DNA from: Lingula anatina
Taxonomy: Eukaryota > Brachiopoda > Lingulata > Lingulida > Lingulidae
Length of the DNA stretch: 60,000 nucleotides
NCBI RefSeq assembly: GCF_001039355.2
Contig: NW_019774748.1
Span: 208,454 to 268,453 of the forward strand
Reading direction: 5' to 3'
Shown: piece after piece, positions 1 through 24,829 of the stretch
Position numbering within the stretch: position 1 is the first letter of the stretch
Layout: each line of letters opens with the position of its first letter
The notes under the pieces: model-generated
The model's input: only the letters and a program-made list of their open reading frames with translations
Database searches by the model: none
Told to the model about the DNA's origin: nothing
Position numbers and translations under genes: made by a program

Positions 1-871
1 CCCCAAATTGTGCAACATTGTGCTAGTTGTGAGCGCTTAATCCACATATGTAACAGTAGGAAAATGCATCAGTTGAGACGATGGTCAAAGAGCCGCGAGA
101 GAAGGTAAACATTACATTTACAGAGCTCGTGTGTTCCGGCAATGGGAATTAGTTGGACGGGAGGTATACTGTTGGAGATAATACCTGTGTGACAGCCGAG
201 CGTGTGCAGAAGCTTTGATTTCAATATATATTTGTAATACTGTTATGTGATAGTACAGACAGACTCTCTCTAACCGTACTACCGCTATATTTCAGCCCAG
301 TCACCGACGGCTTATAAGGTATGGCTGTTACATGTTACATACATCAGGAGGTGGAAACGCGCTACTTATATGATTATGACGAGTCTAACCGTCAGTACCG
401 GATATTGGTTTGTGACCTTGAGGGGCAATAAGGCTTGGTCTTTGCGGCACGCATGAACAGTAGTCGATTTACCACACCTGGGTCTTTTGTTTTTGACAAC
501 TGTTCACTGGTCATCGAGGTGCCTGTTCAAGACTACAGACTGATATCTACTAGTACTACCAGTGGCTTCATTGGTAACGTTCCCACAATACATGGTTTTC
601 TGTCTGTGCGTACATACCCTGAATTTGGTTAGCCTCACTGACGAGAACAATGGACGTTTCTTACCCCTCTCTAGGATTACCCCTGCATACATATATTGTT
701 TCATATTAATAGATCTACGTGTAGTTGTTATTGCTGAATAGTGGTGTAACTATTACTGGGGTTGATCATAAATTGGCAGTTTAAATTGCAAAGTATATAG
801 ATGACAGGATGAATCAATAGTTTAATAGAAAAGTTGTGCCCAATTGATATTTACCACTACATGTATAATGC
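1..871. other. Upstream region of the YTH-RlaP gene, no coding signal
   Basis: No open frame here resembles a protein. The first recognisable coding exon downstream begins behind a splice acceptor (TTCCAG just before 1114), so at least one non-coding or short coding 5' exon and the promoter should lie here or further left. I could not place that exon. Confidence 0.4.
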
Positions 872-1029
872 GGGGCCGTAGCGATAGTCCGAAGGTTCAA
901 TAGTCCGAAGGTTCATTGGTCCGAATGATCACTATAGAACCTTCGGACCAATGAACCCTTGATTAAAAAATCGATGAAAATGTTACCACTTTTCGGACCA
1001 ATGAACCTTCGGACTATCGAGACGCCCCC
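872..1029. mobile_element. 158-bp MITE with 9-bp target duplication (Mutator- or hAT-like)
   Basis: The ends are inverted: a GGGGC...CGATAGTCCGAAGGTTC arm at the left and GAACCTTCGGACTATCG...GCCCC at the right, and the internal GTCCGAAGGTTC motif recurs. The element is flanked by the 9-bp direct repeat GTATAATGC at 863-871 and 1030-1038, a target-site duplication. A 9-bp duplication suggests a Mutator-like family; if one base is chance identity it could be hAT (8 bp). It lies in the presumed 5' intron of the gene at 1122, about 80 bp before the splice acceptor. It has no coding capacity. Confidence 0.85.
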
Positions 1030-1121
1030 GTATAATGCATGTCATGTACAGTCAAGTATTTTACATAATTGTTTCATATTGCTTAGTAATATTGATTCTT
1101 TAATTTATTCCAGTTATCACT

Positions 1122-3694
1122 ATGAAGACCAGGTGGTTTGTTGCCAAGTGTCGCAACTTTTCATCTCTCGAGTCCAGTTTATCTTCTGGTATCTGGGGAT
1201 GCAGAGAAAGGCAGTCCTCTCCTCAGCCAGCAGAGACCTTAACTCAAGCCATGGATGGAGGGAGAGTTGTCCTACTCTTCAGTGTTAATAACCAACATGG
1301 TTGGCATGGAGCTGCTGTTATGGAAACAGCACCAACTGTCACAGAGAAGTCACCTGTGGCAAAGCAAATGCCAGCAGTTTGTTGCACTAAGAACCAGATT
1401 CCCATAAAAACTCCTCACCTCAATGGTGACTGCAGTAATTTTGTAAGAGGAGACAGTTACGGATGGTATCAGTTCAAAGTGAAATGGCTAACAGAATTTC
1501 AGGGAGAGTTTAAAGAACAATGTCTTTCATTTTCTGCCACAAAAGAATTGGTGCTACTAGACAACACTCCAATAAATAAAGCAAGGAATTTTCAAGAATT
1601 GAATGAACACTCTGGCAGAACCTTGTATGAACTTCTGGTCCAGCATTATCACAAATTGTGCAGAGACCGTGAGGAGAAATTAAAGAAAGAGGAAGAGCAG
1701 ATTCCACCCCCATTTTTCCACCCCAGGGAATCCAGGGATATGCAGGAAGTGTGGTCGCGTATTCTTGAAAAGGTTAAAAATTTGGGAAAAGTATTGCTTG
1801 CTTGTGCATTTGGAAGTCAAAGGTGAGCACAAATATAATATAGATAGGTGATAAAAGAATAGGGTTTCACATAATTTTATTTGGCATGTCTTTTAATATG
1901 CAAATATTTAATACGCAAATATTCTGAAAACAAAAGAAACCAAATTTGACCCTGAAATATTATTTCATAAATATGATCCATATGAAATATCATTTCATAA
2001 TCACCCACTTGATAGATACTCTTGATAATTAAATGCTTAATTTGTCTAATTTCAGGTACAATTTGCACACAGCTGAAAGTGATACAGACATGTTCATAAT
2101 TTATGCTGCCAGTGCAAAAGATGTGCTGGGATTTAACCCACCAAAACAGACAATAAAAGTAAAAAAAAAACTTACTAAATATTGTGATTGTTGAAGATAT
2201 TAATCAATTTTTTACACACGTGATATAAAATTTCAATCCTAAATTTTTAAGGATTTTTAAAAATGATTTTTCATCATTTTTTGTTCATCATTAATACATG
2301 CTAAACATCAGATCTAAGTAAGATGATTTAATAAGCACATCTTTAAAAAGTTCATCATCGCAGATGCTATGGTCGTTTGTACAGTCTTTCATATATATTA
2401 ATTTTGTCTTACTATTAAAGTCCAATAAATCATTGCTTATATTTCAGAATCGTGATACAGAAACCTGTGACTATACAATCCATGAGGTTTTCCGTTACTG
2501 TGAGTTACTATTGGGGGGAGACCCTCGCTGTGTAGAAACTCTCTTCCTTCATCCCAGTTGTGTGTACTATGCAGCAGAGGAATGGCAGGGGCTCTGTCAA
2601 TATGGAAAATTATTTTTGACTAAGTATGTCCAGCATTCTTTTTTTTGGCTGTTTAAAAAACCTAAAATTTTGGCTTTCAGTGACATTGCTTAATAACATA
2701 ACATTGACACATTCTGTCGTGCTCATGTTTGTAACATTTATATGTAATAATTTTTTTTCACAGTTGCACAAGGTTTTGATTTTTTGTCAGTTGGTCTGGT
2801 TGAAATGAGGAGAACTTTAGCGTCTAAATATAATTGAAGTCCTAGTTGCAATAAGAATTGAATATTTTATTTATAGCATATATTTAACTCTTACAGACAG
2901 TGCTTAGAAAAATACTTAGGTGATGCTACTGGATCTCGAGGACTGAAGCAATTGGAAAAGTGGTGGAATCAACAGACAGATGGTGCTGAACTGTTGCCTG
3001 TTCATATCAGAAAACTGTTTTACATTGTGATAAGATTATTGCAAAATGCAAGGTAAAAAAAAAGACCCATACAAATTTTTTGATCACCATATTAAGACTT
3101 TAATTTAGATAAATTTAAAGAATTTAATAAGTCACATTTACTTGAGGTGAGGAGTTACAGGGAGTGTCACCTTGTTTTAAGGGATGTTTCCAGTGGTGAA
3201 GGAATTGTAGTGTACAGACCTCAGCATTATCCAGGGAGGAAGCTGCTGATGGAGACAAGGCAGGGAGAATACTCGTACAAGTATCTTAAGGAAATAATAG
3301 ATGGGTAAGAATGTATGAGTTGAATTTTATATGATCAGATGATAATGGTTAGTACCACTAATTGTTTTTTACTTTTATGTAGTTGTACCTTAAGTGACTT
3401 AATACTTATTTTGTATTAGATGCGATGAATTAGATAATATATATTTTACCTTTTTGAAGTTTAATGAAATCTGTATTTTACAACAGAAAATTACATTATT
3501 TTTCGTTTTTGATATCATATTTCAGATTATTGCAAGAAATAGAAGCTAACAAAACAACTAGATTGTTGCCTGAGCAGCCTCCTAAGAAAAAACTGGAGGA
3601 ATGGTTATTGGAACTCAGATACAATAGCCTAGTGGCTCTCAAGGAAAGCAAAGATGTTATAGGACAGAGTCCAGACATAGATGATAAGGAGTAA
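1122..3694 (+). CDS. YTH-domain / RlaP-type nucleotidyltransferase fusion protein
   Basis: Six coding exons: 1122-1822, 2056-2158, 2448-2623, 2897-3052, 3161-3304 and 3526-3694, all GT-AG, 1449 nt, 482 residues. Residues about 5-178 match the YTH fold of m6A readers: FVAKC, then GIW (W25, a cage-type tryptophan), VVLLFSV, W115 and FKVKW, and NKARNFQELNEHSG in the place of the family's gRDGQE...G segment. Residues about 215-470 match the RlaP family (PF10127, polymerase-beta fold): G231-S232 followed by D243-x-D245, a possible third carboxylate at D276 (CDYTIHEV), then LLLGGDPRCVETLF, METRQGEYSYKYL and LLPEQPPKKKLEEWLLEL. RlaP proteins are linked by genome context to RNA repair with RNA ligases. 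Inference: a nucleotidyltransferase guided to modified RNA. The start could lie further upstream, because TTATCACT precedes the ATG in an exon that begins with a splice acceptor. Confidence 0.8.
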
Positions 3695-4005
3695 CCTTGG
3701 CATGTGCAGTGTACTTTGTTTTGGAATTGGTATCACAAATTTTAAGGAGGATGTGTGTAGTTTTATTTGTAAATTGTTTTTTACTTAATGGATTTCTGGC
3801 CACTAGACTTCAATTTTGGGGCCAACTGTCTTGTGAAAACTTTGAATATTCTTCAACAAAAACTGTGTTTTATCTAGGATGGTTGAAAATTAGAATAGAA
3901 ACCAATTGTTATTATCTCTGTCCTACTCTTTATCAAAATATATATTCACACTCCTACCTAAGCCTGTAATAATTGTAAAATTGTCACAAGGAAAGATTGT
4001 CATCA

Positions 4006-4011
4006 AATAAA
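4006..4011 (+). terminator. Poly(A) signal AATAAA of the YTH-RlaP gene
   Basis: AATAAA lies about 310 bp after the stop codon, with no other exon before the convergent gene. The opposing gene has its own signal at 4162-4167, so the two transcripts probably end within about 150 bp of each other. Confidence 0.6.
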
Positions 4012-4161
4012 ACACCTTTAAAAAATATTTGGAAATGGAATGATGTCCCTAAAATTGTTTACACGACGTAGGACTAACCTACACTGAGCCAGGACTCTTC
4101 ATTTTTTAGGTATTCCAAGAAACATCACATAATAAACCAGATTGTATCTTTAAAATGAAGT

Positions 4162-4167
4162 TTTATT
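4162..4167 (-). terminator. Poly(A) signal (AATAAA on the - strand) of the 324-aa gene
   Basis: TTTATT on the + strand gives AATAAA on the - strand about 250 bp after the stop at 4418. An A-rich run on the + strand lies just beyond it, at about 4178-4192. Confidence 0.55.
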
Positions 4168-4417
4168 TTTGTCCATGAAAAAAAAAAAAAATTACAAATG
4201 ATAAATGAATGAAATATATATATACAGCGATGGTGGTGTGCAGATGATGATGTCGATGGCGCATTTTAATGTTATGCAGTGTAAAATGTTCTATATCTCA
4301 ATATGTGAAAATCTTACATAATTCCCATTTCTTTGGAAGCCAATCTTGATAAAGTTCTGTACACTGACACAATTATTGTCATTATTGTATCTGTGTCTGA
4401 ATAATGGAGTACAGCAC

Positions 4418-6321
4418 TTATACTATGACCACCTCTTCACCTCCAATGTGATTGTATTCGGTCTTGTACATTTTAGGAGCAGTAAATGTAGATTTAGGTC
4501 CAGGCTCTGGTAGAACATATGGAGTGTCTACAGGGCAGAAGAAAATGTCTCTAAGCTTGACATCAGAGGGAGTTACATAAGAGTCCTGTTGCAGAGACTT
4601 GAGACCACTATGAGGGACAGGCAGCATAGCATTGGGTTGACGTGGAATCTTTGTCTTGAATTTAAACCAAGTTGGGTCACGCATTGGAAGATTTTCTCTT
4701 GGTACTGTGTCTTTTGGCACAGGGCTGGAAAATCAATAAAAAACATATAAATCAATATGCATTATACACATTATACACAGATATACATGAACACCTTAAT
4801 ATTAAGCACTATATATACATTTCAACATTTTTCATGGATCATATTTGGCAGATTTGTTGCATCTGTTATGGAGGGTTGATGTTTCTTGGATTAGTGCAAT
4901 AGTAACTGATTAAACATGTTGATTATAAGCAGTTTGATATACTCACTTGTGTTTTTGCCCATGTCCCCATGCCTTGGGGTACTCCTCACACTCCCAGTAT
5001 GTTGTTGCATCTTTTCTTGGATAGCCATCCAACTCGTGTCTGGAGAAAGCCCTGTGGTCTTTGTTGGTTGTGGTCAAGTAGGTGTCGTCCAGTCTGAGTA
5101 CACCCTTGTCTTTGGGGTAGAAGACCATTCCCTTGATCTTCTCATTCAGAGTGGATGGAACCATTTTCTGTAATAAAATGGAGATTTTTAATTACTGCTT
5201 TTATTTGATCTGCTGGTGACTCAGAAAGTGAGAACTCATACTTGAGAATTTCTTTATTTGAAAAACAAGAAAAATTGCACAAATTAAATATATAGGGGCT
5301 TACTTTACTACCTCAAGGTACCACCATAAATAGCATATTTCCAATAATCAATACAAAACCTTACTCCTTAGTCTACAGTTGCCAATAAACAAAATAATAT
5401 CATACCAAGTAATGTATAATCTTTGGCTAGCATCTTCTATAAATATATATATTGGTAACTGTCATGAAAAAATGTGACATATAATCTAGTAAAAAAATAT
5501 TCTATTTACCTTTGATGGTCCTTCATTGTGATGATTAAGTAAATTGAATGGCTGTGGATTTGGTGTGAATTCTTGAGTGCCTACATTTAAACCTCGTTTG
5601 TTGTCAAATTGGTCCTGTTGCTCTGTTTTCTGGTTGCCCATTGTCAAAGGCTTCCTCCAACTTCCCTTACCAAGCTGGAAATAGAAAAAAAAATTTACCT
5701 ATATAATAAAAAAATTACAATACACATATACTTCCCCTCAATATCTACACAATTATTTGTAAAATGGTACATGCATGTGCTTAACTTTTTTTCTTTTGAA
5801 AAAAAAGTAGACATACAAAAGCAAGAATAATACAATGTAACAATTAAGAATTTTAATTACCTTTTCAATGTGGTCTTTCACATATCCAACTTTCCAGTGA
5901 CCTGGAGCTTTTTTATGAATGGGGTTGGAATAAACGCCATCTAGGTATTTCTTGTCATGAAAATGTCCGGTTGTTGTTTCGAATCTCCGTGTATTTGTTA
6001 TTTCATCTTGTTTGGCAAGGCTTGGTGGCATCGGCTCATTCAGAACAGGCTGGAATACAATATAAATATATATAGATACTTCTGGAATATATTAATACAG
6101 ACCACCGAATATATTATTACAGACCACAGTTACCGAATTGCACTGCTCACCGAGTTACTCGTTTAACAGTCAAATTGTATTTTATTACCATGTTATTTTA
6201 AAATTAGATTTTTTAATATGTGAATTACCTGATAATTTGAACTTGGGAAGTAATACCCTGGCCTATAATCATGGCCAACGCCTGTACTGGTGTGGTGCAG
6301 ATCTTGACGCCTTGCCTCCAT
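4418..6321 (-). CDS. Uncharacterised 324-aa protein, possible ciliary microtubule-associated protein
   Basis: Five coding exons read right to left: 6229-6321, 5861-6049, 5510-5674, 4947-5167 and 4418-4724, 975 nt with consistent phases and GT-AG junctions. The product begins MEARRQDLHHTSTGVGHDYR and ends GGEEVVIV. It has no signal peptide, membrane segment or enzyme motif. It is hydrophilic and rich in Pro, Tyr, Lys and His, with short repeated-looking segments such as FTPNPQPFN, YPKAWGHGQ and YVLPEPGPK. That composition is typical of small axonemal/microtubule inner proteins (the CFAP, SPMIP and SAXO groups). I could not match it to one named family, so the ciliary role is a guess. It converges with the YTH-RlaP gene. 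Confidence 0.7.
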
Positions 6322-9300
6322 CGTGACTTGTGAGTGAATGTTTGGTTGTCATGTGTAACAATGACGCTATATACACTGGCAAAGCATTGTGGGTAAGTGG
6401 CCGATTGGCTTACTTTTCTACTCCGCAGAACTATTTTTTTTTTTAATACAAAAATTCCACAATGTGGCAGATAAGTTTATTACTGAGTTAACTTAAAAGC
6501 TACAATGCAATTAAAAATAATGTGTTAATGTATTCTCAGGATCAAATCGTTATTAAAAACTAATATCTCCATTTAGTGGATTACTGCGCCAGTTAAATCG
6601 TCTCTCCACGAAGCGGCCTCGATTTCAATAATTCATAACCGCACTCTTTTTCTGCATTATTCTATTATTGAAATATTGACTTGAATGTTTATCGAACATT
6701 CTAGAATATTTAAGTACTTAAGATACTTTTAACATAAAAGGAAAATTAATTGTTTGGGTTGTTAGTTAAGTTTCAAACAAATGGACGTTTTACAGACTAC
6801 AAAAATTAAGTATTTTCAATTTTTATCAGTTTATTACGCATGCACTTAACTACTGTATACAGAAAATCTAAAATATTTTGTCCATAAATTTCTTAGACAT
6901 TAATAAATTACTGTACTTATAGTAATCACCAGCTATATAACCTTTGTTACCCATGCAGGCTTTTGAGACAAAAGTAATGGTGAACACATTCCACTTACGT
7001 CCAATATCACATTTTCACATCTCATTCAAATTAGCAATAACAACCCTGTGTTAACCCACTGACAATCCCTGCTTTTAACTATTGATTATGCAGAACTGCA
7101 ATTAACTTATTTGTGAAAATTACTGTAACTCAACGGCCAAAAGCTTTTTAACAAGTGGATTGGTATACCAAGGGATCAATAACCACTCTGTTTCATTATA
7201 ATTTTTCCAGACAGTTATAAGTTTTAAAACCATATCCTTTTATTCTGTTATTGTGCTAAAAGAAAGGGAGCACTACCCCGAGCTTCAGAATCCAATGTGG
7301 GTTGACTTGTTAATTTTAAAAATATACATTTTGCCCGCTTACACTGACCTTTACTGGAAGTGTTTACCAAATGTTTGACAACCATTTGCATGCTGATAGC
7401 TAATGGAAGTGTAGGGTAAGCTACCATCAGTTATACTATATGACACTTATAATGTGTTGTAAATACCACCTACTGTTGACCAATTCACATTTGTGGGAGC
7501 ACAGGCAAATAATTAGCCACACACCACAAGTGTGGGGACTTGATAGCAGAATGAGCATTTGCAATAGGTGTTATAGAACTGAATTAAATGTAAGCAAAGG
7601 CCAAAGACTGGAAGCAGGTTAGTTATCTAACAGATGCAAACACTCCGTTACGAGTCTGAAGCTCAGAGTTGGGGGCACTGAAATTTCATGAAAAGAAACC
7701 AAGTAAAACAGAACAGAAATCACTCTTAATGTAGGTTACTGATGAGAGAAAACAGCCAATTACAAATAATATATATAAATTTGAAAAATAAACAATGGTT
7801 ATAATCATCTTCCAAAAAATCAAGAATAAAAATGTCATCAAAAAATTTACAAGACTCCCACATCACGAACTCCAGCTAGTCTTCAAAATCACAGTATTGA
7901 CATATTGCTCAGATTGAGTGTAACAGAATTACGAAATCGCACCTTTGACATGAAAATTAAAAAGAGCTACAATGCAATGATTTGAAATACAATACAATAT
8001 CAAATGTAAATGTTATAATCTTGACCAGCAAGTAACAGTTACATTAATAAGATATTGCTAAGTAGCAGAACATAGGTTTCCAATTGAAAACTTGCAGCAA
8101 AAGGATGAGAAATATAAAGAACCTTAAAGATTTTTTTGAAAGTTTTGACTTGTACATAAATATTAACATTGGTAACATAAACCAGTTCAAAAAGGGATAA
8201 TCAGTTCTACTTTCAGATGGAAAAATCATTACTCATTGAAATTTGGCCCTATGCTGCCTCAAGAGAATGTCTCCTCTTTCTGCAACAATAGTAAACTTGT
8301 AGTTAATGCTCATTTCATTCTTCTAAAGTTAACAGAAAAATACTGAGTTTTGTAAAATTTCAAAACAGATCACTGGAAAATACTTTTCATACAGACAAGC
8401 TCTGGTGTGCCTGCATATGGACACTTTTACAAAGAACATCAAGTTGAAATTCAGCCTTAACTATGTCTACTAAGAACCTAACTTTAGCTTAACTTGCTTA
8501 AAATCTACGTAATTTAACTTTTCACCAAGCACTAAGGCCTCTTGCCTCATTTTTAGGTCTTAAAACTTAATCCTTAGAACAAAATGCATTATGCTAATGG
8601 ATTTTATGAAAATGTGACTTGACTGCCTTTGGTAAACCAACTTTATTTGAAAGGGCTTGTTCTTAAAACAAACTGGTATTACCCTTTTTGTAAAATGTGG
8701 TTCACTTTCAAAATTGCTGTTGAAGTCTCATGAAGACTCGACAAATTTCCTGAAAATGCCAATTATAGAAACTAATGTATCTGACATCAATATGATAAGA
8801 ATTCATCATGTTTGATATGAAATTAAGTTCCAAACCAATCAGAGAACATAAAACCATTTACCCCTTTGACAATAAATGGCAATTGCTTTTTAGTTTTTAA
8901 ATTGAAATTAAATTGTACTAAAAGCTTTACTACACGTTGTTTTAAGGAAAAACTAATATCTATGTCATTATTTATATAGCTTTTAAGTCCTAATAGCAAG
9001 AGGTAGCTAAAGAAGTGAAGGCCACCCATTTCACAGGACTACTAAGCTATCTATTGACGTATTGACTGATTTTATGTTATATCTACATTTACATGACCAT
9101 CAGTTTTGATAAATGTGAGAACCCAAGTAATAACTAACCCTAAAAAGTTTTATCCCCAATGTTAATCCCAAGTTCCCATTTGTGCAGTATTATTTTGTTC
9201 AAAAGATTTCACCTACATCTACATATTCTTCTGATAACATTCCTTGTAATTCATAAAAACAACCCAATGCTCAAAAATCAAGCAAATCATTCTCTTGGTT

Positions 9301-9640
9301 CATAGAACCTCTGCTACAGAAATAACAATGTGGTAGTCTGACAACCAGTTCAGCAAGATGCTCTGCAGATTCCTGTTAATTCCCAACCATTGTGGCCTAC
9401 TTCAGACCTTCATAGGTCAACTTTCTATGTTGTTTTCACTTTCATTCATGGTGTCTAAGTACTTAAAACACGTCTTTTGTACAGACTTGGAAACGACAGA
9501 GTTGCACCTCACTTAAGCACTTGCTCCGAAGCAGGTAAAACCTTCACAAAGCATGCAGAATGATGATGGATCTTCAACCTTAGTACCTTTCAGTAGATAA
9601 CCTCACACATATATCAGTGAGGTCCTGGTGTGACTACCCA
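6322..9640. other. Intergenic DNA, lower part possibly the TNPO1 3' UTR
   Basis: I see no supported coding exon on either strand. The left edge (6322-6420) is the promoter side of the 324-aa gene. Transportin-1 genes in other animals have long 3' UTRs, and the last TNPO1 exon probably starts near 10027 and runs leftward into this stretch. Several AATAAA signals occur on the - strand (for example near 8643, 6829 and 6476), and I cannot choose between them. Confidence 0.4.
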
Positions 9641-9742
9641 CCCTCCCTCACCACAATGTCCTGGTAGATGTCCCTCCCAACCTCCCCTCAAGTTATTTTG
9701 GTGACAGAACAAAGTTTTTTCTCTCTCACACTCTTGCCCATT

Positions 9743-9915
9743 GGAGTCCCTCCCAGCTTCCCTGAAGTTTGTGGTGTCAGGACATGTGTGTGGTGCCCCT
9801 CCCGGCCTCCCTGAAGTTAGTGGTGAAAGGACATTTGCCCATGGTGCCCCTCCCGGCCTCCCTGAAGTTTGTGATGAAAGGACATTTGCCCATGGTGCCC
9901 CTCCCGGCCTCCCTG
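9743..9915. repeat. 51-bp GC-rich minisatellite in the presumed TNPO1 3' UTR
   Basis: Two nearly identical 51-bp units run 9792-9842 and 9843-9893, each starting GGTGCCCCTCCCGGCCTCCC. A degenerate unit precedes them from about 9743 and a partial one follows from 9894. More diverged CTCCC fragments extend from about 9667 to 9945. The unit is 17 codons long, so every frame stays open and spurious repetitive ORFs arise on both strands. The array differs strongly in composition from its AT-rich surroundings. Confidence 0.85.
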
Positions 9916-10026
9916 AAAACACGGATGTTCCCTCCCGGCCTTCCCAGAGTAGCATTGCCCTGGCTTAACACCCTGGTTGATGACTTATGCTGCACCAGTT
10001 GCAGTCATCGGTGATGAATCCCCCTT

Positions 10027-10244
10027 CCTGAAACCAAGAAATAAAGTACAATTAGAATAAAACAGGTTTTTGTACATTTGGTGCTGACTGCAAATTAACT
10101 ACATATAACCTGAAATTTCATCAGCTGTACTATAAAAGGCTATTATTTTTGCTGCAATCAAAGTTTTATAAAAAAACTTCACTCATATGCACCTGACCTT
10201 GCTAAAACCTCATCCATAATTGGCAATACCTTAAGAAGCCCTGG

Positions 10245-10245
<1 letters not shown>
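10027..10245 (-). other. TNPO1: Probable 3' UTR intron of TNPO1
   Basis: After the TGA at 10245-10247 the - strand reads CTTAAG|GTATTG, a possible donor at 10229. The sequence TTCTTGGTTTCAG|GAAGGG ends in a strong acceptor, putting a terminal exon at 10027 and below. Vertebrate TNPO1 also places its 3' UTR in a separate exon, from memory. If correct, the minisatellite at 9743-9915 is transcribed in the 3' UTR. Confidence 0.45.
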
Positions 10246-23596
<13,351 letters not shown>

Positions 23597-24506
23597 TTTT
23601 GCTTCTTTTGCTCGTGCGGCACCGGAAATAGTCGGAGATAACGTCCTTTTTTATGCGAATTATAAAATTTTATTCTTATGTTGTATATTTCTCAATACAG
23701 TAAAACACCTAATACTGTATGTAAAAACTCAACTTTACCACAGATACTTCTTTTAAATAATCTTTTACGAAAATTACCGAAGAGAAGGCTTTTGGAAATA
23801 TAAAAGAAGCAAAATGATTGGTCGTTAGACTGTCACTAAATGGAATATTTCACGTTTTCTCATTTTTTGTAGCTTAAGATGATGCAAAAACCTATATAAG
23901 AAGTATAAACTTCGAGAATTACTTCGAAAAATAGTGAATATAACAGTTAGTAAAGGAATATATTTTAAAGATTTGGATTTTAAGATGAATGAGTTAGCCA
24001 ATAGCGTAAGATCTTTCAATGGAACTTCGGAATGCAATTTAGGATTTGCACATGCGTAGCACGTGCTTCTATTTTCAAAACAGTAAAATTAGGTCATCCT
24101 GACTCAGCTGCAAATTTACACAACTATTTTCGGTGATTATCACAAACAAAGCTTGAACATTCCATCAGAAGGAAAGAAGACAGGTAACATCAATGTGTGC
24201 ACTGCAAAGTTTTCGACCAAATGAATTTTTGGAAACGGTGAAGTTTTCTTGATGCTATTCTTGATTGATTTTGATTGCCACTTGGATTGAATTGATTGAT
24301 ATTTATCGCGCGATTTTTATCAGGTAATGGTAGCAGTATAAATTAACAGTAATGAATATTAACACTAGAGGTTATACAAATTACTAAAAAAAAAACAAAG
24401 GAAAAACGTAAAATGATAAAGAGACATATACTAAGACTTAGTAGTAGTAGTACATTGTACTTGTACGTGTAAGAGCGCATTAAGAACAAGATGATACGTG
24501 GACTAA
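23597..24506. promoter_or_regulatory. Divergent TNPO1/FBXW9 promoter region
   Basis: The first TNPO1 ATG (23596, - strand) and the FBXW9 5' end (+ strand) face away from each other across this stretch, so the two genes share or overlap promoters. I see no clear TATA box on either side, as is usual for housekeeping genes. A good donor, AAGACAG|GTAACA, at 24183/24184 could end a non-coding FBXW9 first exon. No CpG-rich core stands out. Confidence 0.5.
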
Positions 24507-24809
24507 GGGGCCATTCAGAATGAGAAGATTCGAGTGCTAACTGGTTCACGACCTAAACATGGCATACCTACTTAAAAGGAAGACCGCTTATGCCTGTAAT
24601 GGTCTCTCCGCCTCGTATATGCCTCCCCATGCATCGTCCCTGCAGGGGCACAGTAATTAAATCTCAGCTCCATTTGACCAGACGCGTGGAAGGCCTATGA
24701 GAGGCGGAGAGACCATTACAGGAATAAGCGGTCTTCCTTTCATGTATGTCTGCCATATTTAGTCTATGGACCAGTTAGCATTCGTATCTTCTCATTTTGA
24801 ATGGCCCCC
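24507..24809. mobile_element. 303-bp foldback MITE at the FBXW9 5' end
   Basis: Long inverted repeats of about 115 bp run from GGGGCCATTCAGAATGAGAA at the left to the matching TTCTCATTTTGAATGGCCCC at the right. Their inner parts read GGAAGACCGCTTA...CCTGTAATGGTCTCTCCGCCTC and its complement. The inner motifs (TCTCTCCGCCTC, CGTCCCTGC, GTAATTAAATCTC) recur in the element at 46262-46807, so they are related. The right end stops 20 bp before a candidate FBXW9 start codon at 24830, so the insertion is in or next to the 5' UTR. Confidence 0.8.
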
Positions 24810-24829
24810 AACAGATCTGCGGAATAAAT

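Noticed and set aside
435-704. Small frames on both strands near the window start
   Set aside because: No motif, no splice context and no match to a known protein; normal chance length.
9614-9995. Open frames on both strands with repeated proline- or glycine-rich peptides
   Set aside because: They come from the 51-bp minisatellite, whose length is a multiple of three; all frames stay open and none has family support.
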